DNA of 64,000 nucleotides from JBGMEA01 sp041447245 (lineage in GTDB: Bacteria > Bacillota > Clostridia > Eubacteriales > Anaerofustaceae), in assembly GCA_041447245.1 (NCBI GenBank), contig JBGMEA010000006.1:124001-188000 (forward strand), given 5' to 3'. Position 1 is the stretch's first letter. The number at the start of each line of letters is the position of its first letter. Below are positions 22,482 through 28,965 of the stretch, one piece after another. Under the pieces are notes generated by a model that ran no database searches, was not told the DNA's origin, and worked only from the letters and a program-made list of their open reading frames with translations. Both the position numbers and the translations under genes were made by a program.

Positions 22482-24385
22482 CAAAGCACACCTCTGACCG
22501 CATGCCGAATATTCATGGGCAAAGCCTTTACAATCTGACTTTTAAACTCTGCGGCAGTTTTAATACCGATTTCCGGCCTTTCAACAAGCGCATGGTCGAT
22601 TACGGAGGCAAGCTTCTCCGGTATCCTCGAATCCCTCTGACGAATCGGCACGGGCGTGCCCGTATACATCTCCATCCAGATATCTTTGCCGCGTATATCT
22701 TTTGGAAAGCTGCCGGTTAACATGTTGTAGTAGCTGGCTGCTGCTGCCCAGACATCTACTTCCGGCTTGGAATATTTATAGTTTGCAATTTGCTGGCGCG
22801 GCTGGAATACGGGTGTGGCTGCGGCGGTTCCCGTGCGGGTGTGCATCGAAAGTCCTGCCGTCTCAAAGGCTTTTGCGAAACCGAAATCGGCGACCTTGGC
22901 AACAGGATATTTTGCGTTATCCATAAGGAAAATGTTGCCCGGCTTAAAATCCCGGTGGACAACCCCCGTTGCGCGCCTTATTCCATCTTCGCATTCCACA
23001 CTTACTTCTGCGTGATGCGCATATTCCAGCCCATCCAGCGCTTGCAGGATGATGTAAGTCGCAATGTCAAGCGGCAACTTGCCACCGCACCTTTCCATGT
23101 AATTATCCACGCTGCCACCTTCACACAGTTCCATAAGTATGAAAAACATGTCGCTCTCACAGCCTGTTTTGTATACCCGGATTACATTTTTGTGTTCCAG
23201 TACTTCGCCCAGTCTGGCTTCACGAAGAAAGGATTTTTTAGCACGTTCATCCGCCGCCACCTGGGGGAGCATCGTTTTGAGCGCAAATTTCTTGCCTGTT
23301 TTTTCTTCTTGAACCAACCAAACTTCACCCATTCCTCCCGCGCCCAAGCGTTTCACCTTGCGAAAGCCCTCCGGGATTGCGGAGCCGCCTTTTTCATGCT
23401 TTTCGCAAGCAGCGCCCAGCACCTGTCTGACTATAGCTTCAAACACTTTTCCCTTGTCCTCAGCACACTTGGGGCAGAGGTTGCGATCCGGCGCGTTGGG
23501 GATAAATTGCTTTCCGCACCCCATGCACCTTTTCTCCGTCTGCTGATTTTTTATCTCTTCCAGATGCTTACGTTCGGCCTCGCGGCGTTCGTTTTCTTCT
23601 GCTGTGCGCTTGCGCTGTTCATCCTGTTTGCGTTGTATTTCTTCTTCGGCTTTTTTAAGCGCTGCTGCTGCGGCCACTGCTTTCATATGTTCGCGCTCGG
23701 CCTCTTCCTTGGCCGCTCTGTCCGCTGCCGCTTTCAGTTTTTTTGCAAGCGCTTCAGCAACGGTTTCCGCGTCTTTGCGCTTTTTTTCACCCTCCAGGCG
23801 TTCTCCTTCCAAGCGCGCCTGTTCGATACGCGCGTTTTCAATGCGCTCTTTCTCTGCCGCAGCCAGCGCATCATCCCGTTTCTTCGCTTCACGCCGCGAA
23901 TAGCATGCTTCACAAATCGGTTCGCCTTTGTTATTCACATGCGTTTGCGGAGCATCGTCGGGGGTGGTTTCTCCGTTCCCGACCTCATCAGCTCCTAATA
24001 CTTCTTCGCCGCAGTCCGCGCAGCATATAGCCGCTATTGTACGCAAAGTCAGTTCGCAATGCTTACCGAGGCCAAGCGTATTCCCATCATGAAGATCGAA
24101 TTCCTCATGATATTCCTTCTGGGCGTCTTCCGCCGATATGGCGCGTTCACGTCCGCCGATTTTTTCCCCGTTTAAAAACGTTCCGTTCAAGCTCCCAAAA
24201 TCGCGTACCGTAACATAGGGAGGTGTAACTTCCAGCATGCAATGATAGCGGGAGACGGACTTGTCCGGCAACACGATTGCACAATCTTCCTGCCTGCCGA
24301 CAAAGAGCTGTTCTTTTTCTGAATAGGTGAATTCCTTCCCGGAAAGCTCTCCCTTCGTGACCTTTAAAATAACTTTTGATGGCAT
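22481..24385 (-). CDS. FHA domain, zinc ribbons, coiled coil and Ser/Thr kinase fusion
   Basis: 634 residues. FHA domain at about 25-115 with GR (30-31), SRYH (45-48) and NGT (67-69), the phosphothreonine-binding signature. Zinc ribbon 1: C122-x2-C125 and C158-x2-C161. Long charged coiled coil at about 165-285. Zinc ribbon 2: C287-x2-C290 and C304-x2-C307. The kinase domain is at 341-620 with GAGGMGEV, Lys 370, HRDFKPGN (Asp 479) and DFG 500-502, all intact, so it should be active. Starts five bases after the XRE regulator. The FHA part could dock on the phosphorylated Thr-x-x-Asp tail of the WD40 kinase, making this the hub of the network. Confidence 0.92.
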   Translation of the reverse strand: MPSKVILKVTKGELSGKEFTYSEKEQLFVGRQEDCAIVLPDKSVSRYHCMLEVTPPYVTVRDFGSLNGTFLNGEKIGGRERAISAEDAQKEYHEEFDLHDGNTLGLGKHCELTLRTIAAICCADCGEEVLGADEVGNGETTPDDAPQTHVNNKGEPICEACYSRREAKKRDDALAAAEKERIENARIEQARLEGERLEGEKKRKDAETVAEALAKKLKAAADRAAKEEAEREHMKAVAAAAALKKAEEEIQRKQDEQRKRTAEENERREAERKHLEEIKNQQTEKRCMGCGKQFIPNAPDRNLCPKCAEDKGKVFEAIVRQVLGAACEKHEKGGSAIPEGFRKVKRLGAGGMGEVWLVQEEKTGKKFALKTMLPQVAADERAKKSFLREARLGEVLEHKNVIRVYKTGCESDMFFILMELCEGGSVDNYMERCGGKLPLDIATYIILQALDGLEYAHHAEVSVECEDGIRRATGVVHRDFKPGNIFLMDNAKYPVAKVADFGFAKAFETAGLSMHTRTGTAAATPVFQPRQQIANYKYSKPEVDVWAAAASYYNMLTGSFPKDIRGKDIWMEMYTGTPVPIRQRDSRIPEKLASVIDHALVERPEIGIKTAAEFKSQIVKALPMNIRHAVRGVL

Positions 24386-24389
24386 AGAC

Positions 24390-25946
24390 TTACGCCTCCT
24401 TTCCGATAAGCTTTTCGAATTCCTGCAACATCATTTCTAAAAGCGATATGCTGTTCTCGCGCGTTCCTGCGGATAAGTTCATCCACAGCTCATTGAAGTA
24501 CGTTTGAAATTCGTGGATCATAATCATCTGATCTGAGAAGATAAGTTTCGGTTCTTCTTTCCATGGGTTAAGCGTGACGTGTCTGCCATGCTTGATATGC
24601 CTTGTGCCCATTTGAGTTTCATCCAGATGGGGGGCAACATATAGGTTATAATTCGGGTAACTTTTTAGCGTCCTGATGTATCCGGCTAATAAAGCGGCGC
24701 AAGATTTTGCTTGAAGCAGTGTTTTCCCTGTATCCATAAAATACATGGAGGGCAATTCGCAGCACCCATTGACGACCATATTCTTCAGGAAGTCCGCAGA
24801 GATAATTTCACGGAACTGGACTCCGTTTTTCAAATTGCTTTCAAAGCCGTTTTTGATGCGGAGGTATTCTTCGCTGCGCCATTCAAGGGCATTGCCCTTA
24901 AAGCCCTTCTGTTCCAATATTTCAATATACTCCGAAGGTTCCAGCATGAGAGGATTCAGGCTGTCGCTTTGTATATCCATATCCCCGTCATCACAGAACT
25001 CTCTACTAAACAAATCGATAATGCTTTTCAAAATATTGTCCGGGTAGAATTGCATCAGCGGCTGCGCAAATCGTACAACACGATCAAATCCATCCGCTGA
25101 ATCTTTTAGAAAAATGTTTTCTGTTATGAACAGAGCGGCGGGAGGGGAAAACGAATCAGGAAGCTCCGTAATAGCCACCGCACAAGTGTCGGGAACAAAT
25201 ATACTGGTCTGATGAATCATGGGCTGCATCATCCCATGAGAGATATACAGTTCCATTTTCCCACTCACAATCATGGGGGTATAGGCGGCAATGATTCTGG
25301 ATAATGAAATAGAGTTGCTGGAGAGGGCAACGAGCATCCTCAAACGCATATTTTTTGTTTGAAACGCTTTCATAATTTCCGCAATAAAGACATCCTCCAT
25401 AATCGTTGCGACAGCCTCGCTGGACAGACAAATATCAATTGTCGTATCTTCTTTCATCGTTTCAAAAATACGGCCCAGGCGCAGCGAAATATCCAAGACA
25501 CCGGCTCGCGCCGAATAATCATTGCTATAAATTCTTCCGGCAGGGCCAATGCTATATAAATACGGTGATGAATTGTCGACATCGCTTTGCTCATTTGCGA
25601 TTTGAATATTTCCCGTCTTTTTGAAAATCTCCAGAACCTCCTGCCCGTCATCTGCAAGCCAGATGATGAGGTTACGTTTAATATCAGAAGCGGAATCAAA
25701 GTCCGTGGAAATACCGGCCTGTTCAAACTGCTTTTTCAGCCATGTAATATCTCTGGTTTCCAGCCTGCGTCTGGATAAAACGTAGTCCGCAATTGCGACA
25801 ACCGAACCGGAAGAGGCACGCAGCGCACGCTTTCCCTGAACCCAGTTACTCACCATGGACGGACTCACATTGATAGCTTGTGCCAAATCCCGATTCGGCA
25901 CCTCAAAATACTCCAGTATGAGTCTTAGATTTGTAAGTTTCTTCAT
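24390..25946 (-). CDS. XRE-type DNA-binding regulator with large unknown C-terminal domain
   Basis: 518 residues. Residues about 5-50 form a lambda-repressor-type helix-turn-helix (RDLAQAINVSPSMVSNWVQGKRAL). The remaining 450 residues are soluble with mixed alpha/beta character and no family that I recognise; this is a likely sensor domain. It is the first gene of the cluster, 80 bases downstream of a strong promoter, so it probably controls its own operon. The start has SD CAAGGAGCTGACAACACC. Its size is unusual for an XRE protein (most are below 150, or about 300 residues with a helical repeat domain). Confidence 0.75.
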   Translation of the reverse strand: MKKLTNLRLILEYFEVPNRDLAQAINVSPSMVSNWVQGKRALRASSGSVVAIADYVLSRRRLETRDITWLKKQFEQAGISTDFDSASDIKRNLIIWLADDGQEVLEIFKKTGNIQIANEQSDVDNSSPYLYSIGPAGRIYSNDYSARAGVLDISLRLGRIFETMKEDTTIDICLSSEAVATIMEDVFIAEIMKAFQTKNMRLRMLVALSSNSISLSRIIAAYTPMIVSGKMELYISHGMMQPMIHQTSIFVPDTCAVAITELPDSFSPPAALFITENIFLKDSADGFDRVVRFAQPLMQFYPDNILKSIIDLFSREFCDDGDMDIQSDSLNPLMLEPSEYIEILEQKGFKGNALEWRSEEYLRIKNGFESNLKNGVQFREIISADFLKNMVVNGCCELPSMYFMDTGKTLLQAKSCAALLAGYIRTLKSYPNYNLYVAPHLDETQMGTRHIKHGRHVTLNPWKEEPKLIFSDQMIMIHEFQTYFNELWMNLSAGTRENSISLLEMMLQEFEKLIGKEA

Positions 25947-26025
25947 GGTGTTGTCAGCTCCTTGATTTGCAAAAGTAATGAAAAATTTCTTTGGTGGCTC
26001 TTGAGAGATTTTGGTTTATATCTAT

Positions 26026-26075
26026 AATATACGGCTCCAAAACACTTTTGTCAATTTTGATTTACATATTGTAAA
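26026..26075 (-). promoter_or_regulatory. Main promoter of the kinase/protease cluster with adjacent palindrome
   Basis: On the minus strand TTGACA (26054-26049) and TATATT (26031-26026) are exactly 17 bp apart, a near-consensus sigma-A promoter. Directly upstream lies TTTACA-TAT-TGTAAA (26061-26075), a perfect 6-bp inverted repeat suited to a dimeric HTH protein, probably the XRE regulator encoded first in the operon or the divergent one at 26231. The rest of 25947-26230 shows no gene other than two minileaders. Confidence 0.75.
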
Positions 26076-26195
26076 TTTTATTTGTGTGATTTGATATTTA
26101 AGAATATTGCAGGAATCTAATCAAATACAGCTTATTATAACATGAACTATTTAGGTTAGACTGATGAAATGTATACTCATATTCAGAGGAGGGTG

Positions 26196-26234
26196 ATGAA
26201 CTGTAGAATGTAAGAGGGTGATATGAAAACATGA
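26196..26234 (+). promoter_or_regulatory. Two tandem minileader ORFs before the XRE gene
   Basis: Two near-identical SD-start units, GGAGGGTGATG and GAGGGTGATATG, precede the regulator. The first starts five codons (ATG at 26196, TAA at 26211). The second starts three codons (ATG at 26223) and its TGA overlaps the regulator start at 26231 as ATGA. The regulator itself has poor SD spacing, so its translation probably depends on re-initiation after the second minileader. Confidence 0.5.
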
Positions 26235-26584
26235 AACGAGAAGTTCAGCTTTACAATTTCAAAAGTTTTGGAAGTGCCATAAAAGAAGCGAGAAATGAAC
26301 ATAAAATGTCGCGGAAAGATGTAAGCGACAGACTTGATATCTCACCTCGATATCTTGCTTCTATTGAGAATAATGGCCAACATCCAAGTCTGCAAATATT
26401 TTACGAGCTTGTCACACTTCTTGATATATCGGTAGATCAATTCTTCTTCTCAAACAAGAATGAAATTAAGACAACGCGGCGGAGACAACTTGATAGCTTA
26501 CTTGATAAAATGGACGATAGGGACCTTATTATCATGTCCTCAACCGCGAGGGGAATTGCAGAATCCAAAGACGCTGATGAATAG
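26231..26584 (+). CDS. XRE-family transcriptional regulator
   Basis: 117 residues. Helix-turn-helix at about 10-65 (AIKEARNEHKMSRKDVSDRLDISPRYLASIEN), then a short helical tail. This type is common in Tn1549-like elements, where it sits between relaxase and cargo and controls element functions. It is divergent from the kinase/protease cluster and could act on the palindrome at 26061-26075. Expression appears coupled to two minileaders directly upstream. A terminator at 26633 follows. Confidence 0.88.
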   Translation: MKREVQLYNFKSFGSAIKEARNEHKMSRKDVSDRLDISPRYLASIENNGQHPSLQIFYELVTLLDISVDQFFFSNKNEIKTTRRRQLDSLLDKMDDRDLIIMSSTARGIAESKDADE

Positions 26585-26632
26585 ACGATTGAATCATATG
26601 TTGGATAACGAAAAACAAAATTGGCAAGCAGG

Positions 26633-26659
26633 GCAAGGTGGTACACACCTTGCTTTTTT
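26633..26659 (+). terminator. Rho-independent terminator after the XRE gene
   Basis: GCAAGGTG-GTACA-CACCTTGC followed by six T, 49 bases after the stop of the XRE gene. Confidence 0.85.
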
Positions 26660-26699
26660 GCTTAAATTCCCCTGCGGTTAATTTCGCAAAAAATGCTTG

Positions 26700-26921
26700 T
26701 TGGGGAAGGCTCCCCAATCCCCACTGAACGCACAATAGAATTGTGCGGCTGCGCGTCCCTTCGGACGCTTCCATGCAGGGCCTTCGCCCCGCAGATTGCA
26801 CGGTCAAGAAACCGCGTCAAGGGTCAAGATGAACGGGTTAAACCCGCCCTTGACGTGGCCTCCTGCCCGCTCCGTTTTGCAGCCAAGGAGGGAAAGCCTC
26901 ATCAGGCTTTTCCTCCTTTTT
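26700..26921. other. Hairpin-dense non-coding block (candidate oriT or structured RNA)
   Basis: In 222 bases I see a row of inverted repeats: TTGGGGA/TCCCCAA (26700-26717), CGCACAA/TTGTGCG (26729-26747), GCGTCC/GGACGC (26753-26768), GGGC/GCCC with a CTTC loop (26778-26789), CGGT/ACCG (26801-26814), CGTCAAGGG/CCCTTGACG (26815-26855) enclosing the palindrome CGGGTT-A-AACCCG, and a 15-bp stem with a T-run (26885-26921) that is a plus-strand terminator. It lies between two plus-strand terminators, with no SD-led gene. Inverted repeats on a conjugative element suggest oriT, but the relaxase operon is 8 kb away, so a structured RNA is an alternative. Confidence 0.5.
26885..26921 (+). terminator. 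Rho-independent terminator at the end of the hairpin block
   Basis: A 15-bp stem (26885-26899 with 26904-26918, one G-T wobble), 4-nt loop CATC and a T-run. It would end any transcript running through the hairpin block and insulate the defence operon. Confidence 0.8.
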
Positions 26922-27011
26922 ACCTCATCCGGTCTTCTTGTTATTTTTAGTAAGTTTATCCATCCAATTTTATTGGACGAAAACCGAATTTCGCTTATCT
27001 AAAATACATAT

Positions 27012-27061
27012 TTTACATTCGTAAATTTTAATTTTGCATTTTTAAAAAATCATGATATAAT
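27012..27061 (+). promoter_or_regulatory. Promoter and putative operator of the defence operon
   Basis: TTGCAT (27034-27039) and TATAAT (27056-27061) are 16 bp apart. Upstream lies TTTAC-ATTC-GTAAA (27012-27025), whose half-sites match those of the palindrome in front of the kinase/protease cluster (TTTACA/TGTAAA). The small HTH protein encoded first in the operon is the natural candidate to bind here. Confidence 0.7.
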
Positions 27062-27094
27062 ATTATAAAATGCGACAAATAGGTGGGTGAAATC

Positions 27095-27313
27095 GTGATC
27101 GTTAGCTACAAAAAGCTATGGAAGTTGCTGATTGATAAAGATTTAAAGAAGCGTGATTTGTGTCAAATGGCAGGAATCAGTTCTGCTTCAGTTGCAAAAC
27201 TTACAAAAGGTGAAAATGTACAGACAGATGTGTTAGTAAAGATTTGCGCCGCACTAAGTTGTGGAATTGAAGATATAATGGAAATTCTGCCTGAACAGGA
27301 GGAAACTGAGTGA
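27095..27313 (+). CDS. Small XRE/Cro-type HTH regulator of the restriction operon
   Basis: 72 residues from the GTG at 27095 (AGGTGGGTGA at good spacing). Almost the whole protein is a helix-turn-helix of the YozG/Cro type: KRDLCQMAGISSASVAKLTKG, then a second helical half (TDVLVKICAALSCGIEDIM). Its stop overlaps the GTG start of mod. Regulators of this size in front of modification and restriction genes usually act as controller proteins, delaying nuclease expression after entry into a new host. That role is inferred from position. Confidence 0.8.
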   Translation: MIVSYKKLWKLLIDKDLKKRDLCQMAGISSASVAKLTKGENVQTDVLVKICAALSCGIEDIMEILPEQEETE

Positions 27314-28962
27314 GTACTAATATCTCCAAAGAAAAAAGGGATAACTTAATTAACAAAATCAAAGCTATTAGAACATATATTGCAGAAGCTCCACAGGACG
27401 AAAATACAGGGGCTTTGTTGGTGTACCTTTCTGAGCTTGAAAAGGAAGTAAAATCTAAAAAATATGGTTTAGTGTTTGAAGAGCATCGCGAGGAAATAGA
27501 TGAAATCCTTGCAGAGAATGTACCTGTTCTTACTGAAGAGCCGGATTTGTTTATCAATAACGGTGGGCAGATGAACTTTCTCATTGAGGGAGACAACCTT
27601 GCCTCTTTGCAATTGCTGTTAAAAACACATCGTGGAAAGATAGACCTTATCTATATCGATCCACCGTACAATACATTAAAAGAAGGTTTTACTTACTCTG
27701 ATTTGTTAGTAGATAAAAATGATACATTTAGACATTCCAAATGGTGTTCATTCATGTTGCGTCGGTTGGAGCTTGCTAAGAACCTTCTATCTGATCTTGG
27801 CGTTATCTTTATTTCTATAGATGATAATGAGGTCGGAGCTTTGCGGTTGCTTTGCGATCAGATTTTTGGCTATCAGAATTTTATTGCCAATGTTATTTGG
27901 GAAAAAAAATTCTCGCCACAAAACGACGCGAAATGGTTATCTGATAGCCATGATCATATTCTTGTCTATGCCAAGAACAAGGAAAGGTGGCATCCCAATT
28001 TATTGAGTAGAACTGAAACAATGGATAAGAGATACTCAAATCCAGACAATGATCCAAGAGGTGTGTGGGCTTCAAGTGATTTTACGGTAAAAACGGCGTC
28101 TGAAGCATATATGTACCCAATCACAACTCCGTCAGGAAGAGTTGTGATTCCTACAGCCAGCCGTAGTTGGGTAACATCTCAAGAAAACTATGAAGCACTG
28201 AAAAAGGATAACCGAATTTGGTTTGGGGCAAAAGGAAATAATGTGCCTCGAATAAAAACATTTCTTTCTGAAGTTCAGCAAGGAACTGTATGTAAAACTA
28301 TTTGGTATAGAGCAGAAGTTGGAGATACCCAAGAAGGGACAAGAGATTTGAAAAGCGTTTTTGGCAAAGCGGGAATGTTCACAAATCCAAAACCAATAAG
28401 GCTGATCGAGCGGATACTGGATATTAGTCTAAAGTCCAAAAATGCTACCATTCTTGACTTCTTTGCAGGTTCTGGTACAACTGCTCACGCTGTTATGAAG
28501 TTGAATGCCGAAGATGGCGGTAACAGACGCTTTATTGTTTGCACAAACAATGAAAATAGTATTTGCCGCGAAGTTACATATGAACGCATTAGACGAGTGA
28601 TTGACAGAGATAAATACAATGAGTCATTAAAGTATTACTGTGTCGATTTTGTATCTCAAAAAGATGAAGACGGCAATCCGATCTTTTACTACGATTATGC
28701 GCCGGAATTGCTGAAACACGTGCGGGAACTGGTCGAACTGGAGAACGGCGTGAATTTCAATGACAATGCCGAGAACGCTATTGTTTTGACCGATGAGGAA
28801 GCCGATGCGTTCTTTGAAAACACAGACTTACTAAATCTATGCAAGCGACTGTATGTTGGGCATGATGTCCTGTTAACCGGCGAACAGGAAGAAATGCTTA
28901 AGTCACTTGAAGTTGAACTGATTGTTATTCCTGACTACTACTATAAGGGATTGGAGGGTTAA
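27310..28962 (+). CDS. mod: Type III restriction-modification system, methyltransferase subunit (Mod)
   Basis: 550 residues. Adenine-N6 methyltransferase of the beta class: the catalytic motif DPPYNT (near 116-121) comes before the SAM-binding motif FAGSGTT (near 391). The part between them, about 190-350, is the expected target-recognition domain; it is clearly more AT-rich than the last third of the gene, which fits the known swapping of this domain in type III Mod genes. GTG start at 27310 overlaps the regulator's stop. It should methylate one strand of an asymmetric site and give Res its specificity. Confidence 0.93.
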   Translation: MSTNISKEKRDNLINKIKAIRTYIAEAPQDENTGALLVYLSELEKEVKSKKYGLVFEEHREEIDEILAENVPVLTEEPDLFINNGGQMNFLIEGDNLASLQLLLKTHRGKIDLIYIDPPYNTLKEGFTYSDLLVDKNDTFRHSKWCSFMLRRLELAKNLLSDLGVIFISIDDNEVGALRLLCDQIFGYQNFIANVIWEKKFSPQNDAKWLSDSHDHILVYAKNKERWHPNLLSRTETMDKRYSNPDNDPRGVWASSDFTVKTASEAYMYPITTPSGRVVIPTASRSWVTSQENYEALKKDNRIWFGAKGNNVPRIKTFLSEVQQGTVCKTIWYRAEVGDTQEGTRDLKSVFGKAGMFTNPKPIRLIERILDISLKSKNATILDFFAGSGTTAHAVMKLNAEDGGNRRFIVCTNNENSICREVTYERIRRVIDRDKYNESLKYYCVDFVSQKDEDGNPIFYYDYAPELLKHVRELVELENGVNFNDNAENAIVLTDEEADAFFENTDLLNLCKRLYVGHDVLLTGEQEEMLKSLEVELIVIPDYYYKGLEG

Positions 28963-28965
28963 TCA

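Noticed and set aside
4049..25946. Type VI secretion or tellurite-type (Ter) kinase-phosphatase cassette
   Set aside because: An FHA protein, kinase and PP2C occur in both, but no Tss, VgrG, vWA or TerD-like gene is present.
26693..26950. 85-codon plus-strand frame through the hairpin block
   Set aside because: It spans a whole row of stem-loops and a strong terminator, has no SD, and its residue make-up is atypical. I treat it as a by-product of the structured DNA.
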